Shown piece by piece: positions 1 through 7,886 of a stretch of DNA of 64,000 nt. Position 1 is the first letter of the stretch. Each line of letters opens with the position of its first letter. The translations under genes were made by a program, and so were the position numbers. The stretch comes from RGIG3077 sp045541475 (GTDB lineage Bacteria > Bacillota > Clostridia > Oscillospirales > Ruminococcaceae). The notes beneath the pieces were generated by a model. It worked only from the letters and a program-made list of their open reading frames with translations. It was not told the DNA's origin and searched no databases. The DNA lies in assembly GCA_045541475.1 (NCBI GenBank), contig JAZQJI010000040.1:62001-126000 (forward strand), in the 5' to 3' direction.

Positions 1-805
1 TGTTATCGATGTAGAGGTCAGCCTGGTTGGGAATACCCCATCTCATCAATACGATTGTGCAGCCTTCCTGGCCGGATTCAAACTTGTTGGAGTCAAGCAA
101 AATCTTGCCCTGGAACTGTGTGTAAACCCAATCCCATGTCCATTCAGCAGCAGAGAATTCACCAAAGGAAACCCATCTTGAAGGATCTTCGGTTGTGGGA
201 GAGTTGCCGCCAAAGCCGCCCATGAGGTTGCCGGGGCAGAGAGCTTCTGTACCATCATCGCCGATGAATGTACCAACAGCTACCTGGTAAATGTCCATTG
301 TAAAGCTCTTGATGTTGCCAACGTTTTCTGCGCCAACAAGTGCGTCAACGTCAAAACCAACCTTGGGAACCTTGTAGTTGCCGTTGTCGTCCTGTTCAAG
401 AACTTCAATCTTGAGCATCTTGGAGTTGTTGTACTCAGCAACAGTAAGGTTTGTGCCGGAAGCGTCGCCGTTGCCCTTGCCGTTTTCGTCAACATCAATG
501 TTGAAAGCTGTTGCAATGTCGCCGTCTTCAAATGTGATAGCGTTGGGGTCAGCTTCAATAACGGGCTTTTCAGGTTCTTCAGCGGGTTCTTCGGGTGTAG
601 ATTCGCTTGTACCTGCATCTGTTGAAGGTGTTGAGCTTTCTTCAGCAACGGATTCAGAAGATTCTTCTGATACTGCTTCGGAAACGGAAGATGAAGAAGC
701 TGCGCTGGAATTAGCTGTGCTTGCGCTTTCTTCTTCAGAGCTGCATCCTGCAAATGAACCGAGAGCCATTGCAGCAGCCAAAGCTAATACAAGATATTTT
801 TTCAT
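1..805 (-). CDS. Secreted lipoprotein with probable carbohydrate-binding domain (3' end missing)
   Basis: The gene starts at ATG 803-805 behind a strong AGGAGG at 813-818, and its reading frame stays open to the window edge, so the C-terminus is missing. The N-terminus is a signal peptide with lipobox LGSFAGC, predicting a lipid anchor on the outer face of the membrane. About 55 residues of Ser/Glu/Thr-rich linker follow, then a folded domain rich in Trp, Gly and Asp with phrases such as WVSFGEF, WTWDWVYTQF and ADLYIDN. The ADLYIDN ending is typical of beta-sandwich carbohydrate-binding modules. No catalytic domain lies within the visible part; one could follow beyond the edge. The carbohydrate-binding call is an inference from these motifs. 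Confidence 0.72.
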   Translation of the reverse strand, partial: MKKYLVLALAAAMALGSFAGCSSEEESASTANSSAASSSSVSEAVSEESSESVAEESSTPSTDAGTSESTPEEPAEEPEKPVIEADPNAITFEDGDIATAFNIDVDENGKGNGDASGTNLTVAEYNNSKMLKIEVLEQDDNGNYKVPKVGFDVDALVGAENVGNIKSFTMDIYQVAVGTFIGDDGTEALCPGNLMGGFGGNSPTTEDPSRWVSFGEFSAAEWTWDWVYTQFQGKILLDSNKFESGQEGCTIVLMRWGIPNQADLYIDN

Positions 806-862
806 TTAAATTTCCTCCTAAATAATATGCGAAAATCGGAATATTCGCATCATAATGTACAT

Positions 863-891
863 ATTATATCAGATTTAAGCATATAAGTCAA
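863..891 (-). promoter_or_regulatory. Sigma-A promoter of the edge lipoprotein
   Basis: Read on the minus strand, TTGACT (886-891) and TATAAT (863-868) are separated by exactly 17 bases. They lie about 60 bases upstream of the ATG at 805. Confidence 0.75.
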
Positions 892-936
892 TATATATTT
901 TTTAACAAGAAAATGCCTGCAAATTGTGTGCTTTCG

Positions 937-1944
937 TCAATTGGCAAGTGCAATTCCGTTTGCTGAGCAGTATTCTGCTGCAATGCTGTTATCGGGACAG
1001 CTAACGGTTACGCTTTCTATCAATATCGACTCGGCGTTTTCGTTTTCGGTAAATCCAATTGCCTCTGCATCAATCTGTGTTGAAGAACCAAGCACTGTGA
1101 ATGATTTTAAATTTTCGCAGCCGAAGAATGCGCCCTCACCGATATGTTCAAAATTTTCATCAAAAGTAAACTCTGTTAAAGCCTGACAGCGTATAAACGA
1201 AAACATACCAATGGACGTTACACTTTGCGGATATTCGACAACGCCGAGTTTTTCACATTCGTAAAACATTCCCTGCGGAATTTCAGTAATTTCCGCTTTG
1301 ATGTAAGCGCTTTCCAATGCGGTGCATTGCGAGAAAATACCTATTCCCAATTCTTTGACGTTTTGCGGTATGGTTGCGGATTTTAATGATGTGCAATCGT
1401 AAAAAGCATATTCACCTATTGAAGTCACGTTTTCGGGGATTTCAATGTTATTCATCCCCCAACACTCAAAAAAAGCATAAGGTCCGATTTGAGTTAAAGT
1501 CTGCGGCAAAGTGATATCGGTAAGCATATCACAGCAGGCAAAAGCCCCTTCGCTGATAATCTCAAGATTTTCGCTTAAATCAACCTGCGCAAGTATGTAG
1601 CAGTTTGTAAATGCGCCAATTCCCAGTTCTGTTACGGTATCGGGGATTTTTACCGCATATATCGAGGTTCCGTCAAAGCAGTAATTTCCGATTTTTGTTA
1701 CGTTTACTCCACCGATTGTTGATGGTATTTCAGGGTTTTCAACAGTACCTGTGTATTTTGTAAGCGTAACGCCGCTGTCGTTTGATTCAAATTCATAATC
1801 CGATTCGCTTGTAAGTATTGTTTCAATATTGATTGCCGATGATGAATCGGCTGCGGATGAAGAATCATTTTTACTTTTTTCGCACGAAATTAAACCTATG
1901 CAGGCAATCATAACAGACAATGTCAGAATTAAAACTCGTTTCAT
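937..1944 (-). CDS. BspA-type leucine-rich-repeat lipoprotein
   Basis: The 335-residue protein begins with a signal peptide and lipobox (LISC, Cys at about residue 21), then a Ser/Asp-rich spacer. From about residue 75 to 315 it carries roughly nine repeats of 22-23 residues of the form IGxxAFxxCxxLxxIxIPxxVTxI, the LRR_5/BspA (Treponema pallidum type) pattern. Such proteins are surface-exposed adhesins or protein-binding scaffolds in gut Firmicutes and Bacteroidetes. The ligand cannot be read from sequence. It has its own promoter and lies between two other transcription units. ATG 1942-1944 is preceded by AAAGGAGA. Confidence 0.9.
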   Translation of the reverse strand: MKRVLILTLSVMIACIGLISCEKSKNDSSSAADSSSAINIETILTSESDYEFESNDSGVTLTKYTGTVENPEIPSTIGGVNVTKIGNYCFDGTSIYAVKIPDTVTELGIGAFTNCYILAQVDLSENLEIISEGAFACCDMLTDITLPQTLTQIGPYAFFECWGMNNIEIPENVTSIGEYAFYDCTSLKSATIPQNVKELGIGIFSQCTALESAYIKAEITEIPQGMFYECEKLGVVEYPQSVTSIGMFSFIRCQALTEFTFDENFEHIGEGAFFGCENLKSFTVLGSSTQIDAEAIGFTENENAESILIESVTVSCPDNSIAAEYCSANGIALAN

Positions 1945-1979
1945 TATTTATCTCCTTTAAATCTTGGTAAACTGTATTG

Positions 1980-2008
1980 ATAATATCACAAAAAAATCAT
2001 TTTATCAA
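1980..2008 (-). promoter_or_regulatory. Sigma-A promoter of the LRR lipoprotein
   Basis: On the minus strand TTGATA (2003-2008) and TATTAT (1980-1985) are spaced by 17 bases. They sit about 35 bases upstream of the ATG at 1944. Confidence 0.65.
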
Positions 2009-2036
2009 GTAAAATAAAGATTTTTTGTTTTTTTAC

Positions 2037-2065
2037 TTGCATTTTTTAGCAGTGTGTGATATAAT
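2037..2065 (+). promoter_or_regulatory. Promoter of the pheS T-box transcript
   Basis: TTGCAT (2037-2042) and TATAAT (2060-2065) have a 17-base spacer. Transcription would start near 2072, just before the T-box leader. Confidence 0.75.
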
Positions 2066-2071
2066 GTAACG

Positions 2072-2335
2072 GTAAACGCGATGACTGAGAGAGTAGGCTT
2101 TGCATTTTCCAAAAGAGATTGGCGGTCGTAAGGGCTGAAAGCTGCCATTGGTAAAATCTCTGCTGAAGTTCACTCACGAGCGGTACTGCTGAAAGTTTGT
2201 TATTCTGTTTCAATTAGGCGGTAACGGTTTGCCTGCGTTATAGGGCATGGTGAAGTGATAGCTTCCAAAGTAATCCTTATCGGTGGTTAAACAAGGTGCG
2301 CCTTGTCCGTAGCGGACATGGGCGTTTTTTTGTTG
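2072..2335 (+). promoter_or_regulatory. T-box leader, phenylalanine-specific
   Basis: The leader lies directly upstream of pheS. It has the AGAGAGTAG-type Stem I start, a specifier region GAAG-TTC-ACTC with the Phe codon TTC at 2169-2171, a putative Stem III (TAACG with CGTTA near 2221-2240), and a T-box bulge TGGT within GGTGGT (2282-2287) that can pair with the ACCA end of uncharged tRNA. The terminator stem is 2299-2309 with 2313-2324, followed by seven Ts. In the known mechanism, uncharged tRNA-Phe stabilises the antiterminator and switches on pheS-pheT. The T-box sequence deviates from the common GGTGGNACCGCG. Confidence 0.85.
2299..2331 (+). terminator. Attenuator terminator of the pheS T-box
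   Basis: A GC-rich hairpin (CGCCTTGTCCG against CGGACATGGGCG, with one bulge) is followed by a run of seven Ts. It is the off-state of the T-box switch. Confidence 0.8.
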
Positions 2336-2430
2336 TAATAATCATCTGATACCGCAATATTAATCGCGATAAAATTAAATCAACATAAATTTACAACTTT
2401 ATATCAAAGTTGGAAAGGAAAGGATATTTT

Positions 2431-3450
2431 ATGAAAGAGCAGCTTGAAAAGATAAGAGCGCAGGCGCTTGCCGAAATTGAACAGGCAGGCGATTTGAAAT
2501 CGCTTGAAGCGCTTAAGGTTAAATACCTTGGCAAGAAGGGCGAACTTACCGCAATTTTAAAGCAGATGGGCAAGCTTTCTGCTGAAGAACGCCCTATAAT
2601 GGGTCAGCTTGCAAATGCAGTGCGTGAGGATATTGACAGCGCTGTAAACACAAAGAATACCACTTTGAAGGAAAAGGAAAAGAATGAGCGTATTCTTGCT
2701 GAAAAGCTTGATGTTACAATGCCGGGTAAGGTTCAGACCTTGGGCAGAATGCATCCCTTGAATACGGTTATGCGTGAGATTGAGGAAATCTTTTTGGGCA
2801 TGGGCTTTGAAATTGCCGATGGCCCTGAGGTTGAGTATGATTATTACAACTTTGAAGCACTCAATCTTCCCTCCAACCACCCCGCAAGAGATACACAGGA
2901 TACTTTTTACATTACAGATAACATTCTGCTCCGCACACAAACATCTTCCGTGCAGGTGCACGTAATGGAAAACAAAAAGCCGCCTATCAGAATTATTTCG
3001 CCCGGTAAGGTTTACCGCAGCGACGCTATCGATGCTACACATTCGGCTGTTTTCCACCAGATTGAAGGTCTTGTTGTGGATAAGGGCATAACAATGGGCG
3101 ATCTTACAGGCACCCTTGAAATGCTTATGAAAAGACTTTACGGAGATGATTGCAAAATCCGTTTGCGTCCTCACCACTTCCCGTTTACCGAACCCAGTGC
3201 AGAGGTTGACGTTATGTGCTTTAACTGCAAGGGCGCAGGCTGTAAGGTGTGCAAGGGTGAAGGCTATATTGAGCTTTTGGGCGCAGGTATGGTTCACCCC
3301 AAGGTGCTTGAAAACTGCGGTATAGACTCTACCGTATATTCGGGCTTTGCATTTGGTCTTGGATTAGAGCGTGTGGTAATGCGCCGCTATGCAATCAACG
3401 ATATGAGATTGCTGTTTGAAAACGATTTGAGATTTCTTGAGCAGTTTTAA
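2431..3450 (+). CDS. pheS: Phenylalanine--tRNA ligase alpha subunit
   Basis: The 339-residue class II synthetase alpha chain charges tRNA-Phe as an alpha2-beta2 complex with PheT. It has the N-terminal coiled coil, the signature DGPEVEYDYYNFEALN near residue 133, and the C-terminal motif 3 GLGLERVVMRRY. A CxxCxGxGCxxC zinc-ribbon-like insertion near residues 262-273 is a feature of some Firmicute PheS. ATG 2431 was chosen because AAGGAAAGGA lies just upstream at about 2415. An in-frame TTG at 2410 would overlap that site. Expression is controlled by the upstream T-box. Confidence 0.97.
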   Translation: MKEQLEKIRAQALAEIEQAGDLKSLEALKVKYLGKKGELTAILKQMGKLSAEERPIMGQLANAVREDIDSAVNTKNTTLKEKEKNERILAEKLDVTMPGKVQTLGRMHPLNTVMREIEEIFLGMGFEIADGPEVEYDYYNFEALNLPSNHPARDTQDTFYITDNILLRTQTSSVQVHVMENKKPPIRIISPGKVYRSDAIDATHSAVFHQIEGLVVDKGITMGDLTGTLEMLMKRLYGDDCKIRLRPHHFPFTEPSAEVDVMCFNCKGAGCKVCKGEGYIELLGAGMVHPKVLENCGIDSTVYSGFAFGLGLERVVMRRYAINDMRLLFENDLRFLEQF

Positions 3451-3488
3451 TTAAATCACCGCCGTTTTTTATCGGGAGAAACTATGCT

Positions 3489-3686
3489 ATGAAAAAATAC
3501 GGAATGAAAACATCGCAGATAATATCGCGCAATATAATTCTTTCAATAGTGTGCTTTGCAATTTTTGCCGCCGAGGTTAAACTTTTGGGGCTTGCGGTTT
3601 CACCTTATATCGCGGGCGCTTGCGGTGTTGCCGTTGTACAGCTTGCGTTTTTTATGATATTTAAAGGCAATGACGAAGAAGAATAA
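3489..3686 (+). CDS. Small two-helix membrane protein between pheS and pheT
   Basis: This 65-residue protein has two hydrophobic segments, roughly residues 13-34 and 38-58, a basic N-terminus (MKKYGMKTSQ) and an acidic tail (GNDEEE). It is predicted to be a bitopic hairpin in the cytoplasmic membrane. A GGGAGA site stands 9-14 bases upstream of the ATG. It sits 38 bases after pheS and 61 before pheT, so it should be on the T-box-controlled transcript. I recognise no family, and no function can be given. Confidence 0.7.
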   Translation: MKKYGMKTSQIISRNIILSIVCFAIFAAEVKLLGLAVSPYIAGACGVAVVQLAFFMIFKGNDEEE

Positions 3687-3747
3687 ATACTAAGCTATTT
3701 TATATAATTTTAGCTGTTTATATATACAGCGGAAACGGAGATGGATT

Positions 3748-6147
3748 ATGAATCTTTCAATGAAGTGGCTCAGCGATTATGTTGATGTCAGTGATATTTC
3801 CATAAAGGATTACTGCCATGCGCTTACGATGAGCGGCTCTAAAGTAGAAGGCTATGAAATTGAGGGCGAGGAAATCAGCAACGTTGTTTGCGCTAAGATA
3901 TTGTCCGTTACCCCTCACGAAAATTCCGATCACCTTGTAGTTTGTCAGGTGGATATCGGCAAGGACGAGCCCGTTCAGATTGTAACTGGTGCTTCCAACG
4001 TAAACGCAGGCGATATTGTTCCTGCTGCGCTTGATAATTCAACACTGCCCAACGGTGTTAAAATCAAAAAAGGCAAATTAAGAGGCGTTGAGAGCAATGG
4101 TATGCTTTGCTCATTGGGCGAACTTAACCTCACAAAAAACGATTTTCCCTATGCTATTGAAGACGGCATTTTCATCATGCAGGAAGACGTTGAAATCGGT
4201 CAGGATATTTGCTCAGCAATCGGCCTTAACGATACATCGGTTGAGTTTGAAATTACCTCAAACCGTCCCGATTGCCTTTCGGTTATAGGTCTTGCAAGAG
4301 AAACTGCGGCAACCTTCGGCAAAAAGCTCAACGCACCCGCACCCAGATATAAGGGTATTGGCGGCTGCGCTTGTGAAACGATCAAGGTTGATGTTCACAA
4401 TACTGAACTTTGCCCCAGATATATGGCGGCAGTTGTAAAGAACGCAAAAATCGAAACCTCACCCCGCTGGATGCGTGAAAGACTGAGAGCAAGCGGCGTC
4501 CGTCCCATCAATAATTTTGTTGATATTACAAACTACGTAATGCTTGAATACGGTCAGCCCATGCACGCGTTTGACCTGCGCTACGTTGAAGGCGCACACA
4601 TCAATGTGCGTAACGCACAAAACGGCGAGTCAATTACAACTCTTGACGGTGAAGAACGCAAGCTTTCTCCTGAAATGCTTGTTATTTGCGATGATAAAAA
4701 GCCCGTTGCCGTTGCAGGTGTAATGGGCGGTGAATACAGCGGAATTATGGACGATACACAGACAGTTGTGTTTGAATCTGCAAACTTTGAGCCTGCTTCC
4801 GTTCGCAAAACTGCAAAGAAGCTTGGTATGCGTTCCGATTCTTCCGCAAGATTTGAAAAGGGACTTAAAGCAGGTCTTTGCGAAAACGCTCTCAAGAGAG
4901 CATTGCAGCTTGTTGAAATGCTTGGCTGCGGTGACGTTGTTACCGACTATATTGATATTGATAATTCAGATAAATCAGTAAAAACAGCTCCCTTTGATGC
5001 AGCAAAAATTAATGAATTTTTGGGTACCGATATTCCCGAAAGTGATATGATTTCATATCTTGATATGCTTGACCTTAAGGTTGAGGGTGATAAGGTTATT
5101 GTACCCGATTTCAGAATAGACCTTGAATGTATGGCAGATATTGCAGAGGAAGTTGCACGCATTTACGGCTACAACAACATTCCTCCCACGGTATTCAAGG
5201 GCGTGGCTCAGGGTATGCTTACCGAAAAGCAGAAATATATCAGAAAAATTGAAGATACTGTTTCCGCTCTCGGCGGCAGTCAGATTTTGACATACTCGTT
5301 CATTTCTCCCAAGCATTTTGAAAAAATGCTTCTTGCAGAAGACAGTGCTTTGCGCAATGTAATCAAGATTACAAATCCTCTTGGTGAAGATACAAGCGTT
5401 ATGCGTCCTTCCGTGCTGCCTTCAATGCTCAACGCACTTTCAACAAATTACAGCTACCGTAATGAAAAGGCTTTCCTTTACGAAATTGCTAAGGAATATA
5501 TCCCCGATGCAGATGCTGATAAGCTTCCCTGCGAACCTAACAGACTTGCAATTGGTATGTACGGCGGCAATGTGGATTTCTATGATATCAAGGGTATTCT
5601 TGAAGCGTTGCTTGCAAAAATCGGCATTGCTGATTACGTTGTAAAACGCCCCGATGATGCATGCATTTTTGGTGAAAAGGTATCCTTCCATCCCTACCGC
5701 TGCGCTGTAATCGAAAAGGACGGCAAGCAGATTGCAATATTTGGCGAAGCACACCCGGATGTTGCAGAAAACTATGATATCGGCACAAAGGTATATCTTG
5801 CAAAGCTCAACGTTGATGAAGCGCTTGAGGTTTCCAATAGCGAAATCACCTGCAAGGAACAGCCTAAATTCCCCGCAATTACAAGAGATATTGCACTTGT
5901 GTGTGATGATGATATCGAAGTTTACGCACTTGAAAGCGCAATTAAAGGCGCAGTTGGCAAAATACTTGAAAAAGTACGCTTGTTTGACGTTTACAAGGGC
6001 AGCCAGATTGAAAGCGGCAAGAAGAGCGTTGCATATTCAATTGTAATGCGTTCAGCTGACGGCACATTGACCGATGAACAGGCTGAAGCTGCTATGAAGC
6101 GTGTTTTAAAGGCTCTTTCACAGCTTGGTGCAGAAATCAGAAGCTAA
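3748..6147 (+). CDS. pheT: Phenylalanine--tRNA ligase beta subunit
   Basis: At 799 residues it is the full bacterial length. It carries the N-terminal tRNA-binding (EMAP-like) domain near residues 40-150 (VVCAKILSV, HENSDHLVVCQVD), the B3/B4 editing region (ITSNRPDCLSVIGLARE), the B5 domain, a catalytic-like core and the C-terminal FDX-ACB anticodon-binding domain (FPAITRDIALV near residue 710). It pairs with PheS to charge tRNA-Phe. The start at 3748 has GGAAACGGAG upstream. A strong terminator follows the stop codon. Confidence 0.97.
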   Translation: MNLSMKWLSDYVDVSDISIKDYCHALTMSGSKVEGYEIEGEEISNVVCAKILSVTPHENSDHLVVCQVDIGKDEPVQIVTGASNVNAGDIVPAALDNSTLPNGVKIKKGKLRGVESNGMLCSLGELNLTKNDFPYAIEDGIFIMQEDVEIGQDICSAIGLNDTSVEFEITSNRPDCLSVIGLARETAATFGKKLNAPAPRYKGIGGCACETIKVDVHNTELCPRYMAAVVKNAKIETSPRWMRERLRASGVRPINNFVDITNYVMLEYGQPMHAFDLRYVEGAHINVRNAQNGESITTLDGEERKLSPEMLVICDDKKPVAVAGVMGGEYSGIMDDTQTVVFESANFEPASVRKTAKKLGMRSDSSARFEKGLKAGLCENALKRALQLVEMLGCGDVVTDYIDIDNSDKSVKTAPFDAAKINEFLGTDIPESDMISYLDMLDLKVEGDKVIVPDFRIDLECMADIAEEVARIYGYNNIPPTVFKGVAQGMLTEKQKYIRKIEDTVSALGGSQILTYSFISPKHFEKMLLAEDSALRNVIKITNPLGEDTSVMRPSVLPSMLNALSTNYSYRNEKAFLYEIAKEYIPDADADKLPCEPNRLAIGMYGGNVDFYDIKGILEALLAKIGIADYVVKRPDDACIFGEKVSFHPYRCAVIEKDGKQIAIFGEAHPDVAENYDIGTKVYLAKLNVDEALEVSNSEITCKEQPKFPAITRDIALVCDDDIEVYALESAIKGAVGKILEKVRLFDVYKGSQIESGKKSVAYSIVMRSADGTLTDEQAEAAMKRVLKALSQLGAEIRS

Positions 6148-6158
6148 ATAAAAATTTA

Positions 6159-6193
6159 CAGACCGAAAACGTTGAATTTTCGGTCTGTTTTTT
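6159..6193 (+). terminator. Terminator of the pheST unit
   Basis: An 11-bp perfect stem (CAGACCGAAAA with TTTTCGGTCTG) and 7-base loop is followed by six Ts, 12 bases after the pheT stop. Confidence 0.9.
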
Positions 6194-6234
6194 GTGTTGT
6201 AAACAAAGTGTAACCAATCGTAATAATTTTGTTC

Positions 6235-6263
6235 TTGAAAAATTATTGTTAAGGTATTATAAT
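6235..6263 (+). promoter_or_regulatory. Strong promoter of a candidate small RNA
   Basis: TTGAAA (6235-6240) and a perfect TATAAT (6258-6263) are separated by 17 bases. A complete terminator follows about 110 bases later, with no credible reading frame between. Confidence 0.8.
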
Positions 6264-6269
6264 ACATAG

Positions 6270-6374
6270 CATAGATAGAAAGGAAAAGGAGACTTTCCTA
6301 TTTACACACCCAACGGCGTATAGATATATAAAGCGCCTTTTGCAGAGCAGATAAGAACTGCTCTGCTTTTTTTT
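6270..6374 (+). ncRNA. Candidate stand-alone small RNA, about 105 nt
   Basis: A promoter immediately precedes this segment and an intrinsic terminator (stem GCAGAGCAG 6342-6350 with CTGCTCTGC 6358-6366, then eight Ts) ends it. Inside are two further possible hairpins: AGGAAA with TTTCCT around 6280-6300, and GGCG with CGCC around 6315-6337. The intervening sequence has no start codon with a usable frame. The next gene has its own promoter at 6395, so this RNA is not simply its leader. It matches no family I can name. Confidence 0.6.
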
Positions 6375-6394
6375 GACCTTTTTTGCATATAACC

Positions 6395-6423
6395 TTGATT
6401 TTTTCGGGGAAATTTGCTATCAT
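6395..6423 (+). promoter_or_regulatory. Promoter of the transglutaminase-like gene
   Basis: TTGATT (6395-6400) and TATCAT (6418-6423) have a 17-base spacer. They lie 36 bases upstream of the ATG. Confidence 0.6.
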
Positions 6424-6458
6424 TTGTATATTGATAAATTTGTTTTAAGGATTGTTTT

Positions 6459-7505
6459 ATGAAAAACTTTAACAGAATTTTGTCCGTTATTTTTGCCGCA
6501 GCTGTTATCTTCGGCTGTATGGCTGATTTGAAAATAAACGCAAGCGAGCCGCTGCCCGTTGTGCTGGAGCAGAATATATCCGTAATGACTGATATAAAGG
6601 ATTACGGCCCCGATTTTGTGTATGATTATATCTATCCCGACGGCAGTGATGACGATATCATAAATGTACTTGAAGATATCAAGTCGATTTCAGATAAGGT
6701 TACAGCAGGCATAAGCGATGATTACGAGAAAATGCGTGCGCTTGATTCTTATGTTTCCAACCTTATTGCTTACGACCATGACGCCGCACACAACGATGTT
6801 TCGTTTGATACTATATGTTTAAAAAACGTGCTTGACCGTAACCGCACAACCTGCGCAGGCTTTTCCAATCTCTATGCGGCGCTTGCTCAGGCACAGGGAT
6901 TGTATTGTGTGAATTTAAGGGGCAGTGCGCCCGATGCCGAGCTTGGTATTACAAGAGCAAATTTAGGTGATGAATCCACCCCGATAAATCATGAGTGGAC
7001 GGCTGTTTGGTATGAAGCCGAGCAGCGCTGGGTTTATGTTGATTGCACGTGGAATTCGCTGAACACCTTTGAAAACGGCGAGTTTTCGATGAACGGAGCG
7101 GTTACTATATATTTTGACAAGCCTCTTGATGAGCTTTCCGTAAATCACAAAGCCGATAGCGTTGTATATCGTGACTTTTTTGGCGTTAATACCGAATATT
7201 TTGCGGGCAAGGTTGATTTTGCTCAAAAACCTGAGGAAACACCGGCTGTTACTACAACTGCATCAACAACGGTTATTACGCAGACGACTACAACTGTATC
7301 GGAAAGCGACGAAAGCACTGCTGAAACAACTGCATATACAACTGCTGAAAAAACGCAGAAAGACAAAGCCGATAACGAAAAAAACGAGCCTTCTGTATTC
7401 GGTACGGCAAGCATTGTGTTTTTTGCATTGGCCGTTTTGTTTGCAGCAGCAGCTGTTGTGTTTTACTTTGCAAGCGGCAAAAAATCCGGCAAAAACAAAA
7501 GCTGA
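6459..7505 (+). CDS. Membrane-anchored transglutaminase-like (papain-fold) protein
   Basis: The protein has 348 residues: an N-terminal signal peptide (about 1-28), then a transglutaminase/cysteine-protease-like core. The Cys lies in NRTTCAGFSNLYAAL near residue 132, the His in NHEWTAVWY near 177, and the Asp in YVDCTWN near 194. A Thr-rich linker (about residues 262-300) leads to a C-terminal membrane helix (about 315-338) and a Lys-rich tail. There is no LPXTG-type motif before the helix, so it is anchored by the helix itself with the enzyme outside. The family includes wall peptidases and cross-linking enzymes; the substrate is unknown. Confidence 0.85.
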   Translation: MKNFNRILSVIFAAAVIFGCMADLKINASEPLPVVLEQNISVMTDIKDYGPDFVYDYIYPDGSDDDIINVLEDIKSISDKVTAGISDDYEKMRALDSYVSNLIAYDHDAAHNDVSFDTICLKNVLDRNRTTCAGFSNLYAALAQAQGLYCVNLRGSAPDAELGITRANLGDESTPINHEWTAVWYEAEQRWVYVDCTWNSLNTFENGEFSMNGAVTIYFDKPLDELSVNHKADSVVYRDFFGVNTEYFAGKVDFAQKPEETPAVTTTASTTVITQTTTTVSESDESTAETTAYTTAEKTQKDKADNEKNEPSVFGTASIVFFALAVLFAAAAVVFYFASGKKSGKNKS

Positions 7506-7537
7506 AAAACTATACATAAGTGCGTAAAAATCGGCTG

Positions 7538-7584
7538 TTTGTGCAAAACCAACAAGAAACAAAATCGGTGCACAAAATTTTTTT
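7538..7584 (+). terminator. Probable terminator after the transglutaminase-like gene
   Basis: TTTGTGCA (7538-7545) pairs with TGCACAAA (7569-7576) around a long AT-rich loop and is followed by A and seven Ts. The 23-base loop is longer than usual. Confidence 0.5.
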
Positions 7585-7596
7585 AACGCTCAAGTG

Positions 7597-7625
7597 TTGA
7601 AATTAAAAGCTTTATATTGTATAAT
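7597..7625 (+). promoter_or_regulatory. Promoter of the purE leader
   Basis: TTGAAA (7597-7602), 17 bases, then TATAAT (7620-7625). It would give a leader of about 255 nt ahead of purE. Confidence 0.8.
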
Positions 7626-7631
7626 GTATAT

Positions 7632-7860
7632 TGTAAGAAAAATGCGCAGTAATTTATGATAAGGAGATTTTCGGTATTCATTCGTTTTGTTTGAATACGA
7701 AAGCCGTTGATGCTATGTGTTACTTAAGTAAAATCAGCAAATATAGCTTTAACGATGCAGGCGTTAGTGTGCACAAAGGGCTTTTTGCACCTTATCGTAT
7801 GCGATTAGTGTACCATAAATGCGTTAAACTGTGACTTTTGTCGCAGTTTTTTGTTTTTTT
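7632..7860 (+). promoter_or_regulatory. Unassigned structured leader with terminator upstream of purE
   Basis: The leader has possible hairpins GTATTCA with TGAATAC (about 7674-7700) and GTGCA with TGCAC (about 7770-7790). It ends in a terminator: AACTGTGAC (7827-7835), TTTT, GTCGCAGTT (7840-7848), then Ts. It sits where other Firmicutes carry a purine-sensing riboswitch, but I do not find the guanine, PRPP or ZTP riboswitch cores. A purine-responsive attenuator is therefore an inference from position and terminator. A 55-codon open frame (7667-7834) also crosses it. Confidence 0.6.
7827..7852 (+). terminator. Leader terminator upstream of purE
   Basis: A nine-pair stem with one G-U pair, a TTTT loop and a T run lies 35 bases before the purE start, consistent with transcriptional attenuation. 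Confidence 0.75.
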
Positions 7861-7886
7861 GTAATTTATTGAAAGGATTTTTAAAT

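Noticed and set aside
378..809. Ser/Glu-rich plus-strand frame of 143 codons.
   Set aside because: It is antisense to the edge lipoprotein, whose signal peptide, ribosome site and promoter are clear.
7238..7505. LPXTG-type sorting signal at the end of the transglutaminase-like protein.
   Set aside because: The Thr-rich linker and membrane helix look similar to a sorting region, but no LPXTG-like pentapeptide precedes the helix.
7632..7860. Guanine, PRPP or ZTP riboswitch before purE.
   Set aside because: None of the conserved core sequences of these classes was found, so only an unassigned leader is reported.
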